This document shows positions 1 through 7,354 of a stretch of DNA of 64,000 bases, one piece after another. The position numbers and the translations under genes were made by a program. Under the pieces are notes generated by a model. It saw only the letters and a list, made by a program, of their open reading frames with translations. It was not told the DNA's origin and did not search any database. The DNA comes from DATBRV01 sp036560145 (GTDB lineage: Bacteria > Myxococcota_A > UBA9160 > SMWR01), in assembly GCA_036560145.1 (NCBI GenBank), contig DATBRV010000089.1, positions 1 to 64,000 on the forward strand, in the 5' to 3' direction. Each line of letters begins with the position of its first letter. Positions within the stretch are counted from its first letter, which is position 1.

Positions 1-70
1 CGCGGCCGCGCTCGCGCGCGTAGCGGTCCTCGAGCCGGTAGTCCGCGTCGAACAGGGCCGAAGCCGCCAC
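1..70 (-). CDS. Indolepyruvate:ferredoxin oxidoreductase-like protein, N-terminal 23 codons only
   Basis: Only the first 23 codons lie in the window; the gene runs off the left edge. A GTG at 70-68 is preceded by AGGAGG, with an unusually short spacer. The reading D-Y-R-L-E-D-R-Y-A-R-E-R-G-R resembles the N-terminus of large fused indolepyruvate ferredoxin oxidoreductases (pattern 'slDDKYtlerGR'), which oxidatively decarboxylate 2-oxo acids with TPP and ferredoxin. The call rests on about 15 residues and must be tested on the neighbouring sequence. The gene is divergent from the F420-type oxidoreductase, so the two share an upstream region. Confidence 0.4.
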   Translation of the reverse strand, partial: MAASALFDADYRLEDRYARERGR

Positions 71-130
71 GGGCCTCCTGGCCTCGCCCCGGGCATGGGA
101 GGCGAAGGACAAAAATTATAACGTGTTCCA

Positions 131-145
131 GTCGGGCCTCCCGAC
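131..145. promoter_or_regulatory. Perfect 6-bp inverted repeat in the divergent promoter region
   Basis: GTCGGG (131-136) and CCCGAC (140-145) are separated by CCT. The repeat sits between the two divergent starts, 28 bases upstream of the LLM start codon, and next to an AT-rich patch (111-122) that contains TATAAT on the minus strand. It could be an operator or a small hairpin in the LLM leader. Confidence 0.35.
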
Positions 146-172
146 TCGGGCCAGCACCGGAGGATTTCGAGC

Positions 173-1012
173 ATGCGGTTGGGCGTCACGATCTTTGCCA
201 CGGATCGCTCGATGAGCCCGGTCGAGGTGGCGCGCGAGGCCGAGGCGCGCGGCTTCCACAGCCTCTACATCCCCGAGCACACCCACATCCCGGTCAGCCG
301 CCGCACGCCCTCGCCCACCGGAGAGGCCGAGCTGCCCGAGGAGTACAAGCGCATCCTGGATCCCTATGTCTCGCTCGGCGCCGCCGCGTCCGTAACCCGC
401 GAGCTGCGCCTCGGCACCGGCATCGCGCTGGTCGCCCAGCACGATCCCATCGTGCTGGCCAAGGCGCTCGCCACGCTCGATCACCTGTCGGCGGGACGGC
501 TGGTCGTCGGCATCGGATACGGGTGGAACGAGGAGGAGATGGAGAGCCACGGCGTCGATCCGCGCCGCCGGCGGGCCATCGTGCGGGAGAAGGTGCTCGC
601 GATGCAGGCGCTCTGGGCCAAGCAGGTGGCGGAGTTCGACGGCGAGTTCGTGCGCTTCGCGCCGAGCTGGCAGTGGCCCAAGCCGGTGCAGCAGCCGCGC
701 CCCCCGATCCTGATCGGCGGCGCCGCCGGGCCGATCCTGTTCGCGCAGATCGCCGAGTACGCGGACGGCTGGATCCCGATCGGCGGCGCCGGTCTGCAGC
801 GGACCCTCCCCGAGCTCCGGCGCGCCTTCGAGGCGCGCGGCCGCGATCCCGCCACGCTGCAGGTGGTGCCGATGGGCGTGCTGCCGGACCCCGCCAAGCT
901 CGAGTTCTACGCGTCGCTCGGCGTGACCGAAGCCGTGCTGCGTCTGCCGTCCGCGCCGCGCGACGTGGTGATGCCCCTGCTCGACGACTACGCGCGCTTC
1001 GTCGGGAGTTGA
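173..1012 (+). CDS. LLM-class (luciferase-like) F420-dependent oxidoreductase
   Basis: This 279-residue protein has the hallmarks of the luciferase-like TIM-barrel family that mostly uses coenzyme F420: LGTGIALVAQHDP at 80-92 and the glycine-rich stretch AGRLVVGIGYGWNEEEM at 107-123. The start has GGAGGA 8 bases upstream. Subfamilies with this pattern (TIGR03619-like) often lie in lipid, steroid or xenobiotic degradation clusters and oxidise an alcohol or reduce an enoyl/imine bond; the substrate cannot be read from sequence. Two acyl-CoA dehydrogenase genes follow on the same strand. F420 rather than FMN use is inferred from the family. Confidence 0.85.
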   Translation: MRLGVTIFATDRSMSPVEVAREAEARGFHSLYIPEHTHIPVSRRTPSPTGEAELPEEYKRILDPYVSLGAAASVTRELRLGTGIALVAQHDPIVLAKALATLDHLSAGRLVVGIGYGWNEEEMESHGVDPRRRRAIVREKVLAMQALWAKQVAEFDGEFVRFAPSWQWPKPVQQPRPPILIGGAAGPILFAQIAEYADGWIPIGGAGLQRTLPELRRAFEARGRDPATLQVVPMGVLPDPAKLEFYASLGVTEAVLRLPSAPRDVVMPLLDDYARFVGS

Positions 1013-1068
1013 AGCCGGACGCAAGGAACGCCACGATCCCGCCAGGTTTGCCGCCACGAGGCCCCCCC

Positions 1069-2256
1069 TTGGACCTGCGCTACTCCGAATCCGACGAGAA
1101 GTTCCGCGCCGAGCTGCGCGCCTGGCTCGCCGAGCAGGTGCCTGCGCACGGCCGCCCGCCGCCCAGCCATGACTGGGCGGCGCGCCGCGCCTACGACACC
1201 GCCTGGCAGCGGCGGCTCTTCGAAGCCGGCTACGCGGGCCTCAACTGGCCGCGCGAGTTCGGCGGGCGCGACGCTTCTCCCAGCGAGCAGCTGGTCTACT
1301 ACGAGGAGACGGCGCGCGCGGGCGCGCCCTACGTGGGCGTCAACTTCGTGGGCGTCCTGCACGGCGGCCCGACCCTGGTGGCCGAGGGCACGCCCGAGCA
1401 GAAGGCGGCGCACCTGCCGCGGATCCTGCGCGGCGAGGAGATCTGGTGCCAGGGCTTCTCGGAGCCGGGCGCCGGGTCCGATCTGGCCGCGCTCAAGACG
1501 CGCGCGGTGCGCGACGGCGACGACTACGTCGTGACCGGGCACAAGATCTGGTGCTCGTTCGCGCACGTCGCGGACGTCGGCGAGCTGCTGGTGCGCACCG
1601 ACCCGAACGCCCCCAAGCACAAGGGGATCACCTGGCTGATCCTGCCGATGGACGCCCCGGGGATCGAGATCCGCCCACTGCCGACGCTGGCCGGCGAGGG
1701 AGAGTTCAGCGAGGTGTTCCTGAACGACGTGCGCATCCCGGTGGCGAACCGGGTCGGCGCGGAGAACGACGGCTGGCGCATCACGAACGTGACGCTGCGC
1801 TTCGAGCGCGGAACGGCCTTCGCGAGCGAGATGGTCCAGCTCCAGCAGTTCCTGGCCGAGCTGGCGCGGATCGCCCGCCGTGTCACGCGCGGCGACGCGC
1901 GCGCCTGGGACGACGCGGGACTCCGCCGCGAGATCGGCCACCTGGCCGCCGAGCTCGACGCGATCTGGGCGATGGTGAAGCTCTCGGTCTCGAAGTCGAG
2001 CCGCACGGGCGTGCCCGGGCTCGAGGGCTCCGCGCTCAAGCTCTACTACACCGAGTTGTATCAGCGGATCGCCGAGCTCGGGATGCGCCTGCTGGGGCGC
2101 GCCGCGCTCTCGCGCGAGGACGTGGGCGGCCTCCCCAGCCGGATGCTGCTGCACAAGGCGCTCCAGTCCTTGTCGCTCACGATCGCGGCCGGCAGCTCGC
2201 AGATCCAGCGCAACATCGTCGCCGAGCGCATCCTCGGCCTTCCGAAGGAGCGCTGA
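1069..2256 (+). CDS. Acyl-CoA dehydrogenase, catalytic-type subunit
   Basis: A 395-residue FAD acyl-CoA dehydrogenase that forms the alpha,beta double bond of an acyl-CoA thioester. WCQGFSEPGAGSDLAALKT (126-144) is the FAD/substrate signature. The usual C-terminal Glu ('YEG') is replaced by I-A-A-G-S-S-Q-I-Q. A Glu in L-R-F-E-R-G (about 246) sits in the helix that carries the base in isovaleryl-CoA dehydrogenase and in the mycobacterial steroid enzyme ChsE4, so it is the likely base. The TTG start at 1069 is supported by GAGG 7 bases upstream. The stop overlaps the next start by one base, suggesting co-translation with the partner subunit. Confidence 0.88.
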   Translation: MDLRYSESDEKFRAELRAWLAEQVPAHGRPPPSHDWAARRAYDTAWQRRLFEAGYAGLNWPREFGGRDASPSEQLVYYEETARAGAPYVGVNFVGVLHGGPTLVAEGTPEQKAAHLPRILRGEEIWCQGFSEPGAGSDLAALKTRAVRDGDDYVVTGHKIWCSFAHVADVGELLVRTDPNAPKHKGITWLILPMDAPGIEIRPLPTLAGEGEFSEVFLNDVRIPVANRVGAENDGWRITNVTLRFERGTAFASEMVQLQQFLAELARIARRVTRGDARAWDDAGLRREIGHLAAELDAIWAMVKLSVSKSSRTGVPGLEGSALKLYYTELYQRIAELGMRLLGRAALSREDVGGLPSRMLLHKALQSLSLTIAAGSSQIQRNIVAERILGLPKER

Positions 2257-3236
2257 TGGACTTCCGCGTCGACGAGGACCAGCAGGCGCTGCGCGACGGG
2301 ATCCGCTCCTTCTGCGAGGGGCGGGTGCCGCTCGACGCGCTCGGCGAGCTCGCCTCCAAAGAACTGGACCGGACGCTCTGGCGCGATCTGGCCGAGATGG
2401 GCGTCTTCCAGCTGCGCCTGCCCGAGGCGGGCGGCGGCCTGGGCCTCGGCATGGCGGAGGCGGTGCTGGTCTTCGCGGAGCTGGGCCGGCGCCTGCTGCC
2501 CGGCCCGCTGGTCTGGAGCCAGCTGGCCGCGGGTCTGGTCGAGGGCGCCGCCAGCGGCGAGGCCGTGGTGGGCGGGCTGGATCGCATGCTCCCGGGCTCC
2601 GAGCCCATCCTGGTCGAGCACCTCGATCAGCTCGACGCCCTGCTGGTGCTGCGGCCGGGCGGCGTGCATCGGCTGGATCCGCGCAGCCTGCGCGCCGAAA
2701 AGGTGGCGACGCCGCTCGATCCCCTCACGCCGATCTTCGAAGCGGCCGGGCTTCCCGAGGGTGAGCGGATCGCCGGGCCGGAGGCGGCCCAGCAGCTGCG
2801 CCTCGAGGGCGGCGCGCTGATCGCCGCCCAGCTGTTCGGAATCGCCGAGGCGACCCAGGAGCTGGCGACCGCCTACGCCAAGGGCCGCGAGCAGTTCGGC
2901 CGTCCGATCGGCTCCTTCCAGGCCCTCAAGCACCTGCTCGCTGACATGTTTGTGCGTCAGGAGCTGGCCCGCTCGGCGGCCTATGCGGCCGGCGCCACGC
3001 TCGACCATCCCGAGGCGGGAGACCCCGCGCGCGCGGTCTCCTCCGCCAAGGTGGTCGCCGGCGACGCCGCGCTCGCCAACTCGCGCGCCTGCATCCAGGT
3101 GCACGGCGGCATGGGTTACACGTGGGAGATGCCCTGCCACTACTACCTGAAGCGCACCTGGGCCCTCGCGGGGCTCTTCGGCAGCGGCGAGGAGCACAGC
3201 GAGCGGCTGGCCCAGCAGGTCGCCGCGGCTCTCTAA
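2256..3236 (+). CDS. Short acyl-CoA dehydrogenase, partner-type subunit
   Basis: At 326 residues this is shorter than a normal acyl-CoA dehydrogenase (about 380). The N-terminal helical domain is present, the middle beta-domain is reduced, and the C-terminal FAD-binding elements are kept: GREQFGRPIGSFQALKH and CIQVHGGMGYTWEMP. I see no equivalent of the helix-borne catalytic Glu of the upstream protein. Short and long genes in tandem are the arrangement of alpha2beta2 dehydrogenases acting on bulky CoA esters (ChsE-type in actinobacteria), so I infer a heterotetramer with the 1069-2256 product. The gene ends convergently, overlapping the sulfotransferase stop by 3 bases. Confidence 0.85.
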   Translation: MDFRVDEDQQALRDGIRSFCEGRVPLDALGELASKELDRTLWRDLAEMGVFQLRLPEAGGGLGLGMAEAVLVFAELGRRLLPGPLVWSQLAAGLVEGAASGEAVVGGLDRMLPGSEPILVEHLDQLDALLVLRPGGVHRLDPRSLRAEKVATPLDPLTPIFEAAGLPEGERIAGPEAAQQLRLEGGALIAAQLFGIAEATQELATAYAKGREQFGRPIGSFQALKHLLADMFVRQELARSAAYAAGATLDHPEAGDPARAVSSAKVVAGDAALANSRACIQVHGGMGYTWEMPCHYYLKRTWALAGLFGSGEEHSERLAQQVAAAL

Positions 3237-3883
3237 CGAACCTCCGCTTCCAGCGTTGCCGCGCGGGGCTCCTCGGGCGCCGCGTCGAACGCATATCCGA
3301 AGCGCTCGATGTCCGCGCGATACCAGCGCGCCACCAGCTCGGCGGTCTCTTCGTCGTAGTAGTCCCGGTAGTGCGTCCGTCCCGCGGTCCGGTTGAGATG
3401 GGGGACCTCCGGAGCGATGCCGAGATCCTGGCAGATCCCGGCGAAGTCCCGCGCCAGCTGCTCGAAGCGACCGATGCGCTGGATCTCGACCCGCCCCGCG
3501 TGATCCGTCAGCCATTCGACCTGCGGCAGGAAGAGGTGCGACCGGTCGATGTAGCGCGCGTCCGGGCGCCCGCCGATCGTGCGCTGGATCCAGTCCCGGA
3601 ACGAGATCCGATGCCCGCCCATCCGGTTCTGGTCGGTGCGGACGCGGAACTCGTACTGCGAAACGACCTTGTCCCAGGGATTGCGCACGAAGGCGAACTT
3701 GTAGGCCTGCGCCCAGGCCTGCTCGCCGACGACGTCGATGATCTGCCGGGCGGTCAGGTGCCGCTTGCCCGGCAGGCCGATCGCCTGGCCGATGCTCGTG
3801 CCGCCGGTCTTGTTGATGTGGATGAAGATGAAGCTGCCCTTGGGGCCGGTCCGCATGGGAGACGGGTCGTCGCGCCCAGGCAC
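3233..3883 (-). CDS. Sulfotransferase family 2-like protein
   Basis: 216 residues. The N-terminal FIFIHINKTGGTSIGQAIG holds the 5'-phosphosulfate (PAPS) binding loop, and FVRNPWDKVVSQYEFR is the 3'-phosphate binding motif of carbohydrate sulfotransferases. It probably transfers sulfate from PAPS to a sugar hydroxyl, in keeping with the glycan genes upstream on the same strand. A second in-frame ATG ten codons in (3856) gives M-R-T-G-P-K-G-S-F and could be the true start, because the motif sits close to the N-terminus in this family. The dioxygenase gene ends 3 bases before the first ATG. Confidence 0.82.
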   Translation of the reverse strand: MPGRDDPSPMRTGPKGSFIFIHINKTGGTSIGQAIGLPGKRHLTARQIIDVVGEQAWAQAYKFAFVRNPWDKVVSQYEFRVRTDQNRMGGHRISFRDWIQRTIGGRPDARYIDRSHLFLPQVEWLTDHAGRVEIQRIGRFEQLARDFAGICQDLGIAPEVPHLNRTAGRTHYRDYYDEETAELVARWYRADIERFGYAFDAAPEEPRAATLEAEVR

Positions 3884-3886
3884 GCG

Positions 3887-4720
3887 TCAGGCCTCGCGCA
3901 CGGACACCAACGAGCAGGCGCGCCGCTGGTCGGGCCTGCCGACGAAGACGAGGTCGGGCGACTTGTAGGTGTTGAAGCAGGCGCGCCGGTCCTGCCCGGA
4001 TCGATTGGGCTCCGACGCGTGCAGCAGCAGGCTGTGGAAGACGAGCATGTCGCCGGCCGCGAGCGGGATGTGGAGCGTGCGGGCCTGCAGCTCCTGGGTC
4101 GGGTCGATGCGCTTCTCCCTGCCGTGGTGCGGAAGCGCGGCGCCGTGCGAACCGGGAAGCACCTGTAGGCAGCCGTTGCGCGGCGTCGCGGCGTCGATCG
4201 CGGTCATCACCGTGACGAGCCGCATCGGCCGCCACGGCCAGTACGCGGAGTCCTGGTGCCAGGGCTTCTCGCGACCGACGCGAGCGGGCTTCATCATCAG
4301 CAGGTCGCGCCACAGCTCGATCCGCGGCCCGATCAGGTCGTGCAGCAGATCGAGAACGCGCGGATGCACGAGCAGGCGGCCGAAGGCCTCGGACAGCTCC
4401 GTGACTCCGCCGATCCTGCGAAACACCGGGAGGCCGCGTTCGGCGTCCTGGACGGATTCCAGCTCGAAGCCCGCGCGGATGCGCGGCAGGCTGGCATGAT
4501 CGCGGCTCAGGCGCCGGATCTCGCGGTCGAGCTCCTCCAGCTCGGCGGGGCCCAGCGCGCCCTCCAGCACCACGAACCCCTCGCGCTGGAAGCAGGCGAC
4601 CTGCTCGTCCCGCTCTACCGGATTCGGCCCGCCCCAGACGGAGGCCGCGGGCCGCACGTCGACGGGCTCGCTGATCCGGGCGGGAACGGGGCCGGCGGGC
4701 GGCGAACTGGTTCCGCTCAC
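3887..4720 (-). CDS. Phytanoyl-CoA dioxygenase (PhyH) family protein
   Basis: A 277-residue non-haem Fe(II)/2-oxoglutarate-type oxygenase. The metal site is visible as H-Q-D in KPWHQDSAYWPW and the distal His in LLLHASEPNRSG, followed by R-A-C-F-N where the Arg would hold 2-oxoglutarate. I chose GTG at 4720 because GAGGAG lies 7 bases upstream; the open frame further upstream is antisense to the methyltransferase fragment. The substrate is unknown. Family members hydroxylate lipids, natural products or small metabolites. It is followed closely by a sulfotransferase, so the two may act on one product. Confidence 0.85.
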   Translation of the reverse strand: MSGTSSPPAGPVPARISEPVDVRPAASVWGGPNPVERDEQVACFQREGFVVLEGALGPAELEELDREIRRLSRDHASLPRIRAGFELESVQDAERGLPVFRRIGGVTELSEAFGRLLVHPRVLDLLHDLIGPRIELWRDLLMMKPARVGREKPWHQDSAYWPWRPMRLVTVMTAIDAATPRNGCLQVLPGSHGAALPHHGREKRIDPTQELQARTLHIPLAAGDMLVFHSLLLHASEPNRSGQDRRACFNTYKSPDLVFVGRPDQRRACSLVSVREA

Positions 4721-4812
4721 GACGCTACTCCTCGCGTCTCGGGCCTCGGCGGGGCTGCTGGCAACGCCCGGATCTTGCCGGAGTCGCAGGCACCCGAGCA
4801 AGGGCGTCGTGG

Positions 4813-5160
4813 CGGTGTCGACCCCGGCGGCGCGCAGGGATGCTCTCGAGCGCGCGAACCGGCGGACGCTGCCGGTGGAAGCCGCCAAGGCAGACGTCAA
4901 GGAATACTGGGAAGCGGCGCCCTGCGGCACGCGCGACACCCTCGACGTCGCCGAGCAGGAGCAGCACCGGAAGCTCGAGCTGATCCGCGACGAGCGCGAG
5001 CCGTTCATCGCCGCGTTTGCGCGCTTCTCCGAGACGGCGGGGCAACGCGTGCTCGAGGTCAGCATCGGCGCGGGCACCGATCACCTGCGCTTCGCACGCG
5101 CGGGCGCGCGGCTCTCCGGCATCGACCTGACCGAGGCGGCGATCGCGCTGACGCGGCGCC
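4813..5160 (+). pseudogene. Truncated inverted copy of the SAM-methyltransferase gene at 6182-6946
   Basis: Translated from GTG 4875, this stretch reads V-E-A-A-K-A-D-V-K-E-Y-W-E-A-A-P-C-G-T and matches the first about 95 residues of the minus-strand methyltransferase almost residue for residue, through the SAM motif (LEVSIGAGTDHL). DNA identity is roughly 90% by eye and extends about 60 bases upstream of the start. The match stops abruptly after ACGCGGCGCC at 5160, only 15 bases before the glycosyltransferase stop codon. The GGAGGAG ribosome site of the intact copy is missing. It is a 5' fragment and most likely not functional. Confidence 0.85.
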
Positions 5161-5174
5161 CGAGCCTCAGAAGC

Positions 5175-6170
5175 TCAGCGCTCGCGGCGTCCGGGATCGG
5201 CGAGGTTCGGATGCGGCGCGCCGCGGACCGGCCAGGACACCGTCGGCACCTTCCCCGTTCGCCTGTACTCGAGCACCTTCAGTTGGATCATGTAGAAGAA
5301 GCTCGCGCGAAGGAACGCCGCCTGGAAGCCGCGGGTTCCGTCGAGGAAGCCGAGCCGCGCGAAGAAGTGATACGAGAACAGCGCGGCACTCGCGAGGAAG
5401 CGCAACGAGTGCGAGAAGAAGCGCTCGCGGATCCACATCCGCTGCGCCTCCGGATTCCCGAAAAGGCTCGGCCTCACGGCGCCGCTCGGGCTCCGCTCGA
5501 TCAGATTCAGCGCCTCGAAGGACGAGTAGCGGTTGTGCTTGTCCCACCAGTCGGACAGCGACTTCGTATCGTGATGCTCGACGCACGACGACAGGCGGAT
5601 GCTGCGCCCATCCACGATCACGTGCTCGTTGACGGCGCGGCCGTCGAAGCGCCCGCGCCCGCGTCGCCACAGCCGCAGGTCGAAGCCCGCCATGCCTCCC
5701 CAGCGGAGCGGACGGCCCATGAAGATGAGCCGCCGGCGGAAGTACACGCCTCCGAGATCGTCCGCGGCATGCGCCAGCACGCGCGTCACCTCCGCCTCGA
5801 ACTCCGGCGTGACGCGCTCGTCGGCATCGAGCTTGAGGATCCACTCCGAACGGATCGGGAGGTTGTGGAGCGCCCAATCCCATTGTGCCGAGTAGTTCTC
5901 GAACTCGTGCTGGACCACCTGCACGCCGACGCCCCGGTATCGCTCCGCAACGTCGACCGTGCGATCGGTGCTGAACGAGTCGACCACGAAGATCTCGCGT
6001 GCGAGCCGGTGCACCGACTCGATCGCCGGGCCGACGTTGTCCTCTTCGTTGAAGGTCAGGATGATGGTTGCGAGCGAGGGGAGAGCCGCCGCTGCGCGAT
6101 CTCCCGAGACCGGCGAGCTGCCCGGGACGGCGGGCGCGATCACGGGCGACGGCGAGTGGGCATCGCGCAT
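5175..6170 (-). CDS. Family 2 glycosyltransferase (WaaE/KdtX-like)
   Basis: 331 residues. The GT-A fold shows TIILTFNEEDNVGPAIESV, then DSFSTDRTVDVA, and a DxD-type metal site in KLDADERVTPEFE. The C-terminal third (RGFQAAFLRASFFYMIQLK) is typical of LPS-core or surface-glycan GT2 enzymes that sit at the inner membrane. The ATG at 6170 lies 11 bases after the stop of the methyltransferase gene on the same strand, so the two are probably co-transcribed. Donor and acceptor sugars cannot be predicted. Confidence 0.85.
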   Translation of the reverse strand: MRDAHSPSPVIAPAVPGSSPVSGDRAAAALPSLATIILTFNEEDNVGPAIESVHRLAREIFVVDSFSTDRTVDVAERYRGVGVQVVQHEFENYSAQWDWALHNLPIRSEWILKLDADERVTPEFEAEVTRVLAHAADDLGGVYFRRRLIFMGRPLRWGGMAGFDLRLWRRGRGRFDGRAVNEHVIVDGRSIRLSSCVEHHDTKSLSDWWDKHNRYSSFEALNLIERSPSGAVRPSLFGNPEAQRMWIRERFFSHSLRFLASAALFSYHFFARLGFLDGTRGFQAAFLRASFFYMIQLKVLEYRRTGKVPTVSWPVRGAPHPNLADPGRRER

Positions 6171-6181
6171 CGGGCCGGTGG

Positions 6182-6946
6182 CTACTTGGTCCCGCTGACG
6201 ATGTGGAACCACCCGAGGAACGGCGGAACCAACGACCAGGTCCAGCGCGGCAGGAAGCGCCGGCGTCCGAGGCGCAGGTCGTAGGCCGTCACCCGGGTGT
6301 CGACCCGGACGTCGCGCACCGGGAAGAGCGCGCGCGCCTCGTCGACGCTGTATGCCTGCGTGCCCGGGCTCTCCATGTGGTTCGCGATCGCATTCCGGAT
6401 GCCCAGGTCGAACCGACCGCGCAACGCGGCGAAGCGGACCCAGGTCTGGAGCGCGACCAACGATCGGCGGTTGTAGACCATCACGCAGAAGCGCCCGCCG
6501 GGCCGGAGCACGCGCACGACCTCCCGCGCCGCACGCGGGACGTCCGGCGTATGGTGGATGACGCCCCACGAGTAGACGACGTCGAAGCTGTCGTCTTCGA
6601 AGGGAAGCCTCTCGGCGTCTCCGACGCGGAGATCCGACGTGAGGCCCTCCATCGCGAAGCGGCGCCGCGTCAGCGCGATCGCCGCCTCGGTCAGATCGAT
6701 CCCGGAGAGCCGCGCGCCCGCGCGTGCGAAGCGCAGGTGATCGGTGCCCGCCCCGACGCCGACCTCGAGCACGCGCATTCTCGCCGTCTCGGCGAAGCGC
6801 GCGAACTCGGCGATGAACGGCTCGCGTTCGTCTCGGATGCGCTCGAGCTCGCGGTGCTGCTCCTGCTCGGCGACGTCGAGGGTGTCGCGCGTGCCACAGG
6901 GCGCCGCCTCCCAGTACTCCTTGACGTCTGCCTTGGCGGCCTCCAA
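6182..6946 (-). CDS. Class I SAM-dependent methyltransferase
   Basis: 254 residues. VLEVGVGAGTDHLRFARAG is SAM motif I, then DLTEAAIALTRRRF, and FEDDSFDVVYSWGVIHHTPD is the motif II region; the N-terminal V-K-E-Y-W-E-A-A-P-C-G-T is characteristic of a UbiE/Coq5-like subfamily common in glycan and lipid clusters. I chose TTG at 6946 because GGAGGAG precedes it by exactly 7 bases; a GTG 17 codons upstream (6997) has no such site. It is followed by the GT2 gene. Its 5' portion is duplicated in inverted orientation at 4813-5160. Confidence 0.85.
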   Translation of the reverse strand: MEAAKADVKEYWEAAPCGTRDTLDVAEQEQHRELERIRDEREPFIAEFARFAETARMRVLEVGVGAGTDHLRFARAGARLSGIDLTEAAIALTRRRFAMEGLTSDLRVGDAERLPFEDDSFDVVYSWGVIHHTPDVPRAAREVVRVLRPGGRFCVMVYNRRSLVALQTWVRFAALRGRFDLGIRNAIANHMESPGTQAYSVDEARALFPVRDVRVDTRVTAYDLRLGRRRFLPRWTWSLVPPFLGWFHIVSGTK

Positions 6947-7034
6947 CGACAGACTCCTCCGGCTCTCGAGACGGCGCGAGGATACCTCCTCTCGCACGCG
7001 CCATCATCCCTGCGCGCCGCACGGGTCGACACCG
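6661..7034 (-). repeat. Inverted-repeat arm matching 4813-5160
   Basis: This segment, read on the minus strand, matches 4813-5160 read on the plus strand from a shared CGGTGTCGACCC at the outer end to ACGCGGCGCC at the inner end. The arms are about 348 and 374 bases long and flank the GT2 gene plus the 3' part of the methyltransferase. No transposase or terminal repeat is visible at the edges. Confidence 0.8.
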
Positions 7035-7354
7035 CGACCCTGCGGTGGTTTCGAGCCCATCCCTCGCAGCGGGGAACACGAGACTGTGGGCGCTGGGCAC
7101 CCGCCGAATGACCGACGTCGCCAGGTAGCGGGCGAGATGCGACCAACGCTGCATCGTCAGCCCGTTCGTTGCGGGCCGAGCGAAAGGCGACGGACTCGGC
7201 GCGCCATCCGTCTTGTCAGGCCACCGAGCGCTGGGTATCGTGGCTGAGCGGGGTTCCCGGAAGTGTCGACAGGGGCTTCCATCGCGCTGTCTCGACTCCG
7301 GTGCCGGCTTGCGTGCCACGGCGCGGGCGCTTCGGACACCGGCAGGCGCTAGAG
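6947..7354. other. Divergent intergenic region, methyltransferase / membrane protein
   Basis: This stretch of about 408 bases separates the minus-strand methyltransferase and the plus-strand membrane protein. Bases 6947-7034 belong to the inverted-repeat arm and include the GGAGGAG ribosome site at 6953-6959. In the remainder I see no credible gene, hairpin with a T-tract or recognisable promoter pair. Open frames crossing it show no family motif. Confidence 0.5.

Noticed and set aside
116..1057. Long minus-strand open frame opposite the LLM oxidoreductase
   Set aside because: Translation is Arg/His/Gly-rich with no motif, whereas the plus frame encodes a complete family member with a ribosome site.
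988..2154. Long minus-strand frame opposite the first acyl-CoA dehydrogenase
   Set aside because: Codon-position shadow of the plus-strand gene; composition is His/Arg/Gln-rich with no motif.
3122..4168. Long plus-strand frame across the sulfotransferase and dioxygenase genes
   Set aside because: It is antisense to two recognisable enzymes and has no domain of its own.
5161..6284. Plus-strand frame continuing the methyltransferase fragment for a further 370 residues
   Set aside because: After 5160 the frame is simply antisense to the GT2 gene; it is not a fusion protein.
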